DNA of 45,514 nt from JBEHYA01 sp048498415 (GTDB lineage: Bacteria; Pseudomonadota; Alphaproteobacteria; UBA9219; RGZA01). Location: assembly GCA_048498415.1 (NCBI GenBank), contig JBEHYA010000004.1, positions 1 through 45,514 of the forward strand. The letters are read 5' to 3'. Under the pieces are notes generated by a model. The model did not search any database, had not been told where the DNA came from, and saw only the letters and a list, made by a program, of their open reading frames with translations. Numbering within the stretch: position 1 is the first letter of the stretch; the number at the start of each line of letters is the position of its first letter. A program made the translations under genes and the position numbers. Below are positions 32,675 to 40,562 of this stretch, one piece after another.

Positions 32675-33961
32675 TTAATAGCGGTAGTGTTCGGGCTTAT
32701 AGGGGCCTTCGATATCCACAGCTAAATAATCCGCCTGCTTCTTCGAAAGCTTGGTGAGCTTCACGCCCAGCTTTTCCAAATGCAGACGCGCCACTTTTTC
32801 ATCGAGATGTTTGGGCAGCGTGTAGACCTTATTCTGGTATTTATCGGCATGGTTCCATAGTTCAATCTGCGCCAGAACCTGATTGCTGAACGACGTGCTC
32901 ATGACAAAACTGGGATGGCCGGTGGCGCAACCTAAATTCACCAGACGGCCTTTGGCGAGCACGATTAAACGTTTGCCATCGGGGAAAATCACTTCATCCA
33001 CCTGCGGCTTTACTTCTTCCCATTTGTAATTCCGCAAAGCCTCGATCTGAATTTCGCTGTCAAAATGCCCGATATTGCTGACAATCGCGCGGTCTTTCAT
33101 GGCGCGCATATGATCCAGCGTGATCACATCCACATTGCCGGTGGCCGTCACGAATAAATCGCCCTGCGGGGCGGCTTCTTCCATGGTGACAACCTGATAG
33201 CCTTCCATCGCCGCCTGCAGCGCATTGATGGGATCGATTTCCGTGACCAGCACGCGCGCGCCCTGCCCGCGCAAACTGGCGGCGGAACCTTTGCCCACAT
33301 CGCCATAGCCGCAGACAACCGCGACCTTACCCGCCAGCATGACGTCGGTCGCGCGCTTGATGCCATCGACCAGACTTTCGCGGCAGCCATAGAGATTATC
33401 GAATTTCGATTTGGTGACGCTGTCGTTCACGTTAATGGCGGGCACTTTCAGCGCGCCGGCTTTCATCATTTCATATAAACGGTGCACGCCGGTGGTGGTT
33501 TCTTCCGAGAGGCCCTTAATATCCTTCAAAAGCTGCGGGTATTTTTCGTGCACGAGTTTGGTAACGTCGCCGCCATCATCCAAAATCATGTTGGGCGTCC
33601 AGCCACCGGGGCCCTTCAGGGTTTGTTCGATGCACCACCAGAATTCCTCTTCGTCCATGCCTTTCCAGGCGAACACCGGAATGCCGGCGGCGGCGATGGC
33701 GGCGGCGGCTTGATCCTGCGTGGAGAAAATATTGCACGACGACCAGCGCACGGTGGCGCCGAGTGCCGTGAGCGTCTCGATCAGCACGGCGGTTTGAATG
33801 GTCATGTGCAGGCAGCCCACAATGCGGGCGCCTTTCAAGGGCTGCTTGGTTTTATATTCCGCACGAAGGGCCATCAGGCCGGGCATTTCGCTTTCGGCGA
33901 TATTGATTTCTTTGCGGCCCCAGTTGGCGAGGCTGATATCTTTGACTTTAAAATCGGACAT
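32675..33961 (-). CDS. ahcY: Adenosylhomocysteinase
   Basis: It splits S-adenosylhomocysteine into adenosine and homocysteine, keeping methylation reactions going. The 428 residues begin SDFKVKDISLANWGRKEINI and contain the NAD-binding GYGDVGKGSA, NVNDSVTKSKFDN and the C-terminal PYKPEHYRY with the conserved Lys and Tyr that close the active site. At this length it lacks the roughly 40-residue insert that many bacterial enzymes, including many alphaproteobacterial ones, have. A hairpin ends three bases before the ATG. It follows the EI gene by 38 bases, as is common in Alphaproteobacteria. Confidence 0.97.
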   Translation of the reverse strand: MSDFKVKDISLANWGRKEINIAESEMPGLMALRAEYKTKQPLKGARIVGCLHMTIQTAVLIETLTALGATVRWSSCNIFSTQDQAAAAIAAAGIPVFAWKGMDEEEFWWCIEQTLKGPGGWTPNMILDDGGDVTKLVHEKYPQLLKDIKGLSEETTTGVHRLYEMMKAGALKVPAINVNDSVTKSKFDNLYGCRESLVDGIKRATDVMLAGKVAVVCGYGDVGKGSAASLRGQGARVLVTEIDPINALQAAMEGYQVVTMEEAAPQGDLFVTATGNVDVITLDHMRAMKDRAIVSNIGHFDSEIQIEALRNYKWEEVKPQVDEVIFPDGKRLIVLAKGRLVNLGCATGHPSFVMSTSFSNQVLAQIELWNHADKYQNKVYTLPKHLDEKVARLHLEKLGVKLTKLSKKQADYLAVDIEGPYKPEHYRY

Positions 33962-33963
33962 GT

Positions 33964-33994
33964 GGGTTCCCGGCTTATGGTGAGGCCGGAACCC
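33964..33994 (-). promoter_or_regulatory. Hairpin just upstream of the ahcY start codon
   Basis: On the minus strand GGGTTCCGGC pairs with GCCGGGAACCC (one bulged base) around a 10-base loop. The stem ends three bases before the ATG and fills most of the EI-ahcY gap, so it would cover the ribosome-binding region. No good Shine-Dalgarno sequence is visible outside it. It may control translation; I do not see the known SAH riboswitch core, but I cannot model its fold here. Confidence 0.6.
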
Positions 33995-33999
33995 TAGCC

Positions 34000-35742
34000 C
34001 TATTGCGGAGCTTGTTCAACCATGGCGCGGATGGCGGATTCATCGCCCTGGCTCATGATGCGGCCGGCAAAGCGCGTGGCATCTAATAAACTGCCGCCGC
34101 GGATCATACGCTTGACTTCAGGCAGGCGCGACGGGCTCATGGAAAGCTCGCGGATGCCAAGGCCGATCAGCAGCTGGCTGAGCTTGGGATCGCCCGCCAT
34201 TTCACCGCACAGGCTCACGGGGATGCGGGCACGGAGCGCCGCTTCCGTTGAGAACTGAATGAGGCGGAGTACGGATGGGTGCATCGGGTTATACAAATCC
34301 GCGACCTGTTCATCGCTGCGGTCAATGGCGAGGGTGTATTGGGTCAGGTCGTTGCTGCCAATCGAGAAAAAATCGCTGACCTGCGCCAGCGCATCGGCCG
34401 TCATGGCGGCGCCGGGAATTTCGATCATCACGCCGACGGGCGGCAACGGATCGGGGAGTTCCAGCCTGCGGCGCTGCAGGCGGCGCACGACGGCGGCGAT
34501 GCTGTCGTGCGCGGCTTTCACCTGCTGGACGGACGAAATCATCGGCAGCAGAATGCGCACCGGGCCGTAGGCGGAGGCGCGCAAAATGGCGGCGAGCTGC
34601 GTTTCGAACAATTTGGGCAACTTCAGACACAAACGGATGGCGCGGAGGCCCAGCGCCGGATTGGCGCTTTCGGTCATCTGGTCGCCCAGCGCCGTCGCCA
34701 GTTTTTCGCCGCCTAAATCAAGCGTGCGGATGGTCACCGGCTTGCCGTTAAGGCCTTTAACGATATCGCGCAGGACCGCAAATTGTTCTTCCTCGTCTGG
34801 CAGCGTTTTGCGGTTCATGAACATGAATTCGGTACGCAGCAAGCCGATGCCCTGGGCCCCGGCTTCCAAAGCTTTATCCAGCTCGCGTGGCAATTCCAGA
34901 TTGGCCATCAACGCGATTTCGGCGCCGTCGCTGGTGATCGCGGGCAGGCGCCGCAGGCTTTTAAGCTGTTCGCGGCCGGCTTTGAATTTCTGTTGCAGAC
35001 GGCGGTAGCGCTGCAATGTGGCAGGCGACGGGCGCAATAAAACTTTGCCGCCAATGCCATCGATGATCACCATATCGCCCGCTTTGCAGCGGTGACGTAA
35101 TGCTGGCGCACCCAGCACGGCGGGCAGATCAAGCGCGCGGGCCATAATCGCGGTATGGCCATCCACGCCGCCCAGTTCGGCCACCAGACCCGCAACCCGT
35201 TTGGGATTAATCTGCGCGGTATCGGCGGGGGTGATGTCTTCGGCAACCAGAATGCTGCCTTCGGGAATGGCGAGCATGACTTCGGTATGTTCCGTCTGCA
35301 AATTGCGCTGCAGGCGCTGGCCGACTTCCTCGATATCCTTCATGCGGGATGCCAGGTAGGAATCATCCATCGCCGCGAAGCTTTTGGCCAGATGATCGAT
35401 CTCGCGCTGCAATGCTGCTTCCGCATTCACTTTTTCCGTGGCGATGCGTTTTTGCACGCCGCGAATGAGGCGCGAGCCGGAAAGCATCGCCACATTGGCA
35501 TCGAGCAGAATATTCATTTCTTCCGCGGCATTCGCGGGCAGTTCCTGCGTTTTGGCCTTGATGCGGCGGATCTGGCGAAGCGCTTTATTCACCGCTTCAT
35601 CAAACCGCGCGGCTTCCTTTTCGATGTTTTTGGCATCGATCGCGTATTCCGCCACGCTCACGCGTGCACTATCCAGCAAAAACACCGGGCCCATCGCGAT
35701 GCCGGGGGAAACCGCCAGACCTTTGATGATATTCTCACTCAT
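34000..35742 (-). CDS. ptsP: PTS enzyme I (phosphoenolpyruvate-protein phosphotransferase)
   Basis: It takes phosphate from phosphoenolpyruvate and passes it to HPr. The 580 residues show the phospho-His region GGVDGHTAIMARALDLPAVLG (His196), the PEP-binding LMANLELPRELDKALEAGA and GIGLLRTEFMF, and the active-site Cys block SLCGEMAGDP. There is no N-terminal GAF domain, so it resembles ordinary EI (ptsI) in layout although the gene is often labelled ptsP. The ATG at 35742 is chosen, which overlaps the HPr gene by eight bases. No sugar-specific EIIBC permease is found nearby, so a regulatory role is likely. Confidence 0.94.
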   Translation of the reverse strand: MSENIIKGLAVSPGIAMGPVFLLDSARVSVAEYAIDAKNIEKEAARFDEAVNKALRQIRRIKAKTQELPANAAEEMNILLDANVAMLSGSRLIRGVQKRIATEKVNAEAALQREIDHLAKSFAAMDDSYLASRMKDIEEVGQRLQRNLQTEHTEVMLAIPEGSILVAEDITPADTAQINPKRVAGLVAELGGVDGHTAIMARALDLPAVLGAPALRHRCKAGDMVIIDGIGGKVLLRPSPATLQRYRRLQQKFKAGREQLKSLRRLPAITSDGAEIALMANLELPRELDKALEAGAQGIGLLRTEFMFMNRKTLPDEEEQFAVLRDIVKGLNGKPVTIRTLDLGGEKLATALGDQMTESANPALGLRAIRLCLKLPKLFETQLAAILRASAYGPVRILLPMISSVQQVKAAHDSIAAVVRRLQRRRLELPDPLPPVGVMIEIPGAAMTADALAQVSDFFSIGSNDLTQYTLAIDRSDEQVADLYNPMHPSVLRLIQFSTEAALRARIPVSLCGEMAGDPKLSQLLIGLGIRELSMSPSRLPEVKRMIRGGSLLDATRFAGRIMSQGDESAIRAMVEQAPQ

Positions 35743-36010
35743 CTTCTTCAAACCGGTTGTTCACAAGTTCAACAAGCGCCTGCACGGCTTTGGCGGCGTC
35801 TGCGCCGGTGGCGGTAATCTCCACATCCGTACCTTTGCTGGCGGCCAGCATCATCAGGCCCATAATGGACGTGCCGGTCACGCTCTGGCCATTTTGCGTG
35901 ACTTCCACCAACGCATCGAAGGCGCCGGCGCATTTCACAAACTTCGCCGCCGCGCGGGCATGCAAGCCCCGCTGATTGCAGATGGTGACGGTTTCCTTCG
36001 CGTTACTCAT
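35735..36010 (-). CDS. HPr-family phosphocarrier protein
   Basis: A 91-residue phosphocarrier. The phospho-His motif is RGLHARAAAKFV (His17) and the regulatory serine block is TSIMGLMMLAASKG (Ser48 in the place of Ser46). The short HprK downstream in the sequence (upstream in transcription) can be expected to phosphorylate this Ser. Its 3' end overlaps EI and its ATG overlaps the EIIA gene stop by four bases, so the three are tightly coupled. Confidence 0.95.
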   Translation of the reverse strand: MSNAKETVTICNQRGLHARAAAKFVKCAGAFDALVEVTQNGQSVTGTSIMGLMMLAASKGTDVEITATGADAAKAVQALVELVNNRFEEDE

Positions 36011-36411
36011 GGCTTGCCGGCTAAAATCTGCGAGGCCACGGTAATATATTTGCGCCCCGCTTCCTGCGCTTCGCGTACGGCATCGTCAATCGTGTGCGTG
36101 GCGCGTACGCTGACCAGCTTGATGAGCATGGGCAAATTCACGCCCGCCAAAACTTCCACGCGGCTTTTTTCCATCATGGACAAAGCCAGATTGCTGGGCG
36201 TGCCGCCGAACATATCGGTGAGCAAAATCACCCCCTGCCCCGACTGCACTTTATTGACGGCATCCAGAATATCCTCGCGGCGCTTTTCCATATCGTCGTC
36301 GGGGCCGATGGAGATGGAGAGCGCATGCTTTTGTTCGCCATGCACGTGTTCCACCGCGCGTAAAAATTCTTTACCCAAATCGCCATGCGTGACGAGAACA
36401 AGACCGATCAT
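36007..36411 (-). CDS. PTS system EIIA component, mannose family
   Basis: A 134-residue EIIA of the mannose type, which accepts phosphate from HPr. It starts GLVLVTHGDLG with the His9 phospho-acceptor and continues with LLTDMFGGTPSNLA, the usual EIIA-Man loop. GAGGAG lies seven bases before ATG 36411, which decides the start over an upstream in-frame ATG. It comes ten bases after rapZ, and its stop overlaps the HPr start by four. Stand-alone EIIA-Man proteins in Alphaproteobacteria act in signalling rather than transport. Confidence 0.93.
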   Translation of the reverse strand: MIGLVLVTHGDLGKEFLRAVEHVHGEQKHALSISIGPDDDMEKRREDILDAVNKVQSGQGVILLTDMFGGTPSNLALSMMEKSRVEVLAGVNLPMLIKLVSVRATHTIDDAVREAQEAGRKYITVASQILAGKP

Positions 36412-36421
36412 GATTAACTCC

Positions 36422-37318
36422 TCACGCTTTCTTATCAATGTCGCGGTTAGTCAATGCGACGATATATCCCTGCGCGGCCAGCATGGTGCCCAGCTGCTCC
36501 GCCACAAAAACCGAACGATGGCGCCCGCCCGAGCAGCCGATGGCCACCGTGAGATACGATTTACCTTCATCCTTATAACGCGGCAACAGCGGAAACAGGA
36601 AATTTAAAAGACTGATGAAGAACGCCTCGTAATCGGGATCCTGCTTTATATATTCCGCAACCGGCAGGTCTTTGCCGGTGAGCGGGCGCAGCTTTACATC
36701 CCAATGCGGGTTTTTGAGAAAGCGCACATCGAACACTAAATCCGCCTCGCGCGGCAGGCCGAATTTATAAGAGAACGAGGAAACGGAAATGGTCAGGCCG
36801 CTATTATCGGTGCGGTAATGGCCCACCAGCAAACGCCGCAGATCATGGATGGAAAGAAGCGACGTATCAATCACATGGTCGGCGGCATTGCGGATGGGCG
36901 CCAGCATCTGACGCTCGATGGTAATGCCATCCATCACCGGCCGATCCATGGCGAGCGGATGGCGGCGGCGGGTTTCGGTGAAGCGGCGCTGCAGCGGTTC
37001 ATCATCGCATTCTAAAAAGAGCAGCCGTGCATCCACATCCGGGTCGGCTTTGAGCTGGTCCAGAAATTTCAAAAGCTGCGCGGGGTCGAATTCGGCGTTC
37101 CGCGTATCCAGGCTCACAGCAATCGGCTTGGTGTGCTTGGCGTTTTCGGCCACCAGCGTGGGCACCATAGAAAGACGGAGATTATCGACCGCCTCATAGC
37201 CCAGATCCTCCAGCGTTTTGAGCACACTGGAGAGGCCCGCGCCCGACATGCCGGAGATCAGCACGACGCGGCGGCGGTTGTTGCGGGGCTTTAATTGGGT
37301 GACAGTAGCATCAGTCAT
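36422..37318 (-). CDS. rapZ: RNase adapter RapZ / nucleotide-binding protein
   Basis: A 298-residue protein with a P-loop near residue 24 (VLISGMSGAGLSSVLKTLEDLG) of the GxSGxGxS type, and the C-terminal conserved block GCSGGRHRSVFVAEQLG. In E. coli RapZ binds the sRNA GlmZ and guides RNase E; in Alphaproteobacteria its targets are less clear and its neighbours are the PTS genes, as here. ATG 37318 is the chosen start, which overlaps the hprK stop by eight bases. An upstream in-frame ATG would run into hprK and adds a highly basic tail. Confidence 0.92.
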   Translation of the reverse strand: MTDATVTQLKPRNNRRRVVLISGMSGAGLSSVLKTLEDLGYEAVDNLRLSMVPTLVAENAKHTKPIAVSLDTRNAEFDPAQLLKFLDQLKADPDVDARLLFLECDDEPLQRRFTETRRRHPLAMDRPVMDGITIERQMLAPIRNAADHVIDTSLLSIHDLRRLLVGHYRTDNSGLTISVSSFSYKFGLPREADLVFDVRFLKNPHWDVKLRPLTGKDLPVAEYIKQDPDYEAFFISLLNFLFPLLPRYKDEGKSYLTVAIGCSGGRHRSVFVAEQLGTMLAAQGYIVALTNRDIDKKA

Positions 37319-37730
37319 GAATGATTTGATTTTGCAGGATCGCCCGGATTTTCGCAACCGCCGACGCTTCATGCGCCATCAGCGTATATAAAGGAAGCTG
37401 CACGCCGTGCAGGAGAATCGTTTGCATGGGCGGCAGGCGTTCCGGCCGTTGCATGGCGCAGTGCACAACGATGTTGATTTCTGCTTCCGGCGTGGAAGCC
37501 ATTTTCACGATGCCGACATGGCGAAGTTCCAGCAGGCCCTGAATGGTCTCCGGCGTGCGGGCGATCAGCCTGCCGCCTTCCATTTCAATATCGGTGTAAT
37601 CATCGGCGATCAGCAAACCGCCGGCATCGATGAGGCGCAGCGCCAGATCGGATTTGCCTGTGCCGGGTTCCCCCTGCAGCAAAACGCCGCGGCCGCAGAA
37701 CACAACTGAAGTGGCATGGATGCGAGGCAT
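37311..37730 (-). CDS. hprK: HPr kinase/phosphorylase, short alphaproteobacterial form
   Basis: A 139-residue kinase that corresponds only to the C-terminal catalytic domain of Gram-positive HprK. It begins MPRIHATSVVFCGRGVLLQG and contains the P-loop GEPGTGKSDLALRLID (about 20-35), followed by LIADDYTDIE. It phosphorylates the regulatory Ser of HPr. The open frame runs 19 codons further upstream, but part of that extension (DPRLRGDD) comes from the subfamily B repeat, so ATG 37730 is preferred. No chvG/chvI pair lies upstream, unlike in many Rhizobiales. Confidence 0.92.
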   Translation of the reverse strand: MPRIHATSVVFCGRGVLLQGEPGTGKSDLALRLIDAGGLLIADDYTDIEMEGGRLIARTPETIQGLLELRHVGIVKMASTPEAEINIVVHCAMQRPERLPPMQTILLHGVQLPLYTLMAHEASAVAKIRAILQNQIIHD

Positions 37731-37760
37731 GGAAAGATTGTATAACAAAATCACAAACGC

Positions 37761-37853
37761 GTCATCCCCGCGAAGGCGGGGATCCACGGCAGGTTAAACA
37801 GGATGATTTTTGTCGTATGGCCTATCGTGGATGCCCGCCTTCGCGGGCATGAC
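37761..37853. repeat. Paired-hairpin repeat, subfamily B
   Basis: The 93-base element is bounded by GTCAT and ATGAC. Hairpin 1 spans 37764-37783 (loop GAAG) and hairpin 2 spans 37831-37850 (loop CTTC). The inner ATGGCCTATCGTGGAT is identical to that of the copy at 7883-7975. It lies between the small flagellar-like gene and hprK. Confidence 0.9.
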
Positions 37854-37861
37854 AACAGAGG

Positions 37862-38095
37862 TTAAGCCAGAATATCGAGCAGGCGCTTTTCATTATCCTG
37901 CTGGGCGCGCAATGCCTTGGCGTTGGCTTCGTAATCAAGCTGCGATTGCTTGAGATCGACCAAATTCTGGGCCGCATCGCGATCCGCCTTGGCGGCGCGG
38001 TCGGTGTTCTGGCGCGCAATATTCTGCGCGGCCTGTTGCGCGCGCTTGGCGGCATCTTGCAGCCCGCCCAGCGATGTCGAGATTCCATCGGCCAT
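37862..38095 (-). CDS. Small protein resembling the end domains of flagellar rod/hook proteins
   Basis: A 77-residue helical protein. The first half (ISTSLGGLQDAAKRAQQAAQNIARQNT) recalls the N-terminal segment of FlgB/FlgC/FlgG-type proteins (SGL-x-A...NIAN-x-NT). The second half (NLVDLKQSQLDYEANAKALR) recalls their C-terminal VDL...Q...YEANAK motif. It looks like a minimal fusion of the two coiled-coil ends without the middle domain. GGAGGAG precedes the ATG. No other flagellar genes are in the window. The likeness is my reading and a coiled-coil protein of another family is possible. Confidence 0.75.
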   Translation of the reverse strand: MADGISTSLGGLQDAAKRAQQAAQNIARQNTDRAAKADRDAAQNLVDLKQSQLDYEANAKALRAQQDNEKRLLDILA

Positions 38096-38143
38096 AGGTG
38101 CTCCTCCCCCACTTATTCTTTTATTAGGGTCGAGTTTAGGCCG

Positions 38144-38160
38144 CCGCCCTTTAAAGGCGG
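38144..38160. terminator. Hairpin near mscL and the small flagellar-like gene
   Basis: CCGCC and GGCGG pair around an AT-rich loop containing CTTTAAA. It lies about 45 bases past the mscL stop and just before the next gene on the minus strand. No U-tract follows on that strand, so it is a weak terminator call. Confidence 0.35.
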
Positions 38161-38204
38161 TTTAACAATACATACAATTTTATCTAACCGGGGCTAAGCG
38201 CTTG

Positions 38205-38624
38205 TTATTTGCGGCGAAGTTCGTCGCGGATTTCTTCCAGCAGCACTTCCTGGCGGGGCGGTTTGGCAGGCTCGCCCGGCTTGGGGGTTACCAGCTTGTT
38301 CAGGCCGCGCACCATCATGAACACCACAAAGGCGACAATCAGAAACTTGATGAGCGCGTTGACAAACAAACCGTAATTCAGCGTGACGGCGCCGGCAGCT
38401 TTCGCGGCTTCCAGCGTATCGTACTGATGATCAAGCGGTTTAAGCGTGACGAAGAAATTGGAAAAATCAACGCCGCCGATGGCCAAACCCAGCACCGGGT
38501 TCAGCATGTCTTTGACAACGGAATCGACGATGGAGGTGAACGCCGCGCCGATGATCACGCCCACGGCCAGATCAATCACATTGCCGCGCATGGCGAATTG
38601 CTTGAACTCGTTGAAAATTTTCAT
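38205..38624 (-). CDS. mscL: Large-conductance mechanosensitive channel
   Basis: An inner-membrane tension-gated channel that protects the cell from osmotic bursting. The 139 residues start FNEFKQFAMRGNVIDLAVGV, the MscL signature, with a first membrane helix (about 17-42) and a second after LIKFLIVAFVVFMMVRGLN (about 92-112). The Lys/Glu-rich C-terminal helix follows. The ATG overlaps the rimO stop by four bases. Confidence 0.96.
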   Translation of the reverse strand: MKIFNEFKQFAMRGNVIDLAVGVIIGAAFTSIVDSVVKDMLNPVLGLAIGGVDFSNFFVTLKPLDHQYDTLEAAKAAGAVTLNYGLFVNALIKFLIVAFVVFMMVRGLNKLVTPKPGEPAKPPRQEVLLEEIRDELRRK

Positions 38625-39967
38625 TTGGTTTCTCCGTTGAGTGGAACGAACGTACCGTGCAGGTCGTAGTCGTCGGTCTTGGTAATCTGGGCCTTGATCA
38701 TATCGCCATGTTTTACGCCGGCAATCCCCTTAATATAGGCGCGGCCATCGATCTCGGGGGCATCGGCGTAGCTGCGGCCAATTGCGACATTGCCATCGAT
38801 ATCATCCACCAGAATATCCAGCTGCTGGCCCTTGAAACGCTTTAAACGTTTTGCGCTGATGCCCTGCTGCTTCTGCATGAAGCGGTGCCAGCGTTCTTCC
38901 TTCACTTCTTCCGGCACGGCGCCGGGTAAATCATTGGCGGCGGCGCCCGTTACGGCTTCGTATTTGAAACAGCCCACGCGGTCGAGCTGCACATCATCCA
39001 GCCAGTTCAGCATGAATTCGAAATCTTCGTCGGTCTCGCCGGGGAAGCCCACAATAAAAGTGGAACGTAAAACGAGATCGGGGCACGCCGCGCGCCATGC
39101 CTTGATGCGATCCGCGGTTTTTTCCTGATTGGCCGGGCGGCGCATGGCTTTCAGCACTTTGGGGCTGGCATGCTGGAATGGAATATCCAGATACGGCAAA
39201 ATTTTGCGCGCGGCCATTAAAGGCATCACGTCATCGACATGCGGATAGGGATAGACATAGTGCATGCGCACCCACACGCCAAGTTCACCCAGTGCTGTGG
39301 CAAGATCAATAAACTGCGAGCGATAATTTTTATCGCGCCATTTATCTTCAGCGTATTTGATATCGACGCCGTAAGCGCTGGTATCCTGCGAGATCACCAG
39401 CAGTTCCTTGACCCCGGCTTTTACTAAACGTTCGGCTTCGCGCATCACATCGCCGATTTTGCGGCTGACCAAATCACCGCGGAGCGACGGGATAATGCAG
39501 AAAGAGCAGCGGTTATTGCAGCCTTCGGAGATTTTCAAATAGGCGTAATGGCGCGGCGTCAGCTTGATGCCCTGCGGTGGCACCAGATCAAAATGCGGAT
39601 CGTGCTGCGGCGGCACCGCCTGATGCACGGCATTCACCACGCTTTCATATTGCGCGGGGCCCGAAACCGAAAGCACGTTGGGAAATTTTTTCAGAATAAC
39701 GTCTTTTTCGGCACCCAAGCAGCCGGTCACGATCACGCGGCCGTTTTCGTTCATCGCTTCGCCGATGGCGGCCAATGATTCATCGCGCGCGCTATCGATG
39801 AAACCGCAGGTGTTCACCAGCACCACATCGGCGTTATCGTAGTTGCCGGAAATCTCATACCCTTCGGCGCGCAGCTGCGTGAGAATGCGCTCGCTATCCA
39901 CCAGCGCCTTGGGGCAACCCAGGCTGACGATGCCGACTTTGGGAATGGCTTTAACTGCTTGTTTCAT
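38621..39967 (-). CDS. rimO: Ribosomal protein S12 methylthiotransferase RimO
   Basis: A radical-SAM enzyme that adds a methylthio group to Asp in ribosomal protein S12. The 448 residues have the N-terminal iron-sulphur domain with three Cys (SLGCPKALVDSE, VNTCGFID and VTGCLGAE), the radical-SAM Cys motif CNNRCSFC (about 149-156), and a C-terminal TRAM domain. ATG 39967 is chosen over the start three codons earlier. It is co-transcribed with mscL and stands divergent from the unknown gene at 40067. Confidence 0.95.
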   Translation of the reverse strand: MKQAVKAIPKVGIVSLGCPKALVDSERILTQLRAEGYEISGNYDNADVVLVNTCGFIDSARDESLAAIGEAMNENGRVIVTGCLGAEKDVILKKFPNVLSVSGPAQYESVVNAVHQAVPPQHDPHFDLVPPQGIKLTPRHYAYLKISEGCNNRCSFCIIPSLRGDLVSRKIGDVMREAERLVKAGVKELLVISQDTSAYGVDIKYAEDKWRDKNYRSQFIDLATALGELGVWVRMHYVYPYPHVDDVMPLMAARKILPYLDIPFQHASPKVLKAMRRPANQEKTADRIKAWRAACPDLVLRSTFIVGFPGETDEDFEFMLNWLDDVQLDRVGCFKYEAVTGAAANDLPGAVPEEVKEERWHRFMQKQQGISAKRLKRFKGQQLDILVDDIDGNVAIGRSYADAPEIDGRAYIKGIAGVKHGDMIKAQITKTDDYDLHGTFVPLNGETK

Positions 39968-40066
39968 GCGGGGCAAAATAGCCGATAAAGCTGAAATGAT
40001 TAAGCTTTTTAAATCGCTTTAGTTTCAGAACAATATGGTATTTTAGAGGGGTATCGAGAGCATATA

Positions 40067-40549
40067 ATGCAAAAGCCAATTGGACGCACATTTAGAGATG
40101 CACAGCAGGAAGTCGCTCGGCGAACCCTTGGGGCTTCAGTTAATGCCCTGATTGGCTTCGGCCTTGGGATTGCCGCCGGTATTCGCTATGGGCAAACACC
40201 GCAGACAACCGTTGCCTTAGGCGCAATGACCGCCATTAGCTATGCCGCCTCTAATATTGTCAATCGCAAGGCGGGGCTATTTGCTCGTTATGAAGTCACC
40301 GGTCTTGCGCTCGGCACAATGAATGCGTCAGCCGACCACTTCGATATTCTACAAGCAACAATTGGTTTCTTTGTGGGCGCTGCCGCGGGTGCATTCATCG
40401 AAAAATCAAAAGAAATGCTGATTGAAAAGCATGCGGCAAATAAAGCTTATAAGCGCCAACTCAAAGAACGCCGCCGTCAGGAACGCGAAGCTCAAAGAGC
40501 AGAAACCCGGCGCCGCGTACAGGCGGCGCGCGACCATACGGCAGGTTAA
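40067..40549 (+). CDS. Hypothetical membrane-associated protein, 160 residues
   Basis: I do not recognise this protein. It has three Gly/Ala-rich hydrophobic stretches (about 25-40, 47-62 and 96-115), which look like membrane or amphipathic segments. A long Arg/Glu-rich coiled-coil-like tail follows (KAYKRQLKERRRQEREAQRA). The base composition is less GC-rich than its neighbours, and codons such as AAA, GAA and GCT are more frequent, so it may be of foreign origin. GAGAG stands a few bases before the ATG. It is divergent from rimO and converges on queA. Confidence 0.7.
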   Translation: MQKPIGRTFRDAQQEVARRTLGASVNALIGFGLGIAAGIRYGQTPQTTVALGAMTAISYAASNIVNRKAGLFARYEVTGLALGTMNASADHFDILQATIGFFVGAAAGAFIEKSKEMLIEKHAANKAYKRQLKERRRQEREAQRAETRRRVQAARDHTAG

Positions 40550-40562
40550 CAGCTTCCCTTAA

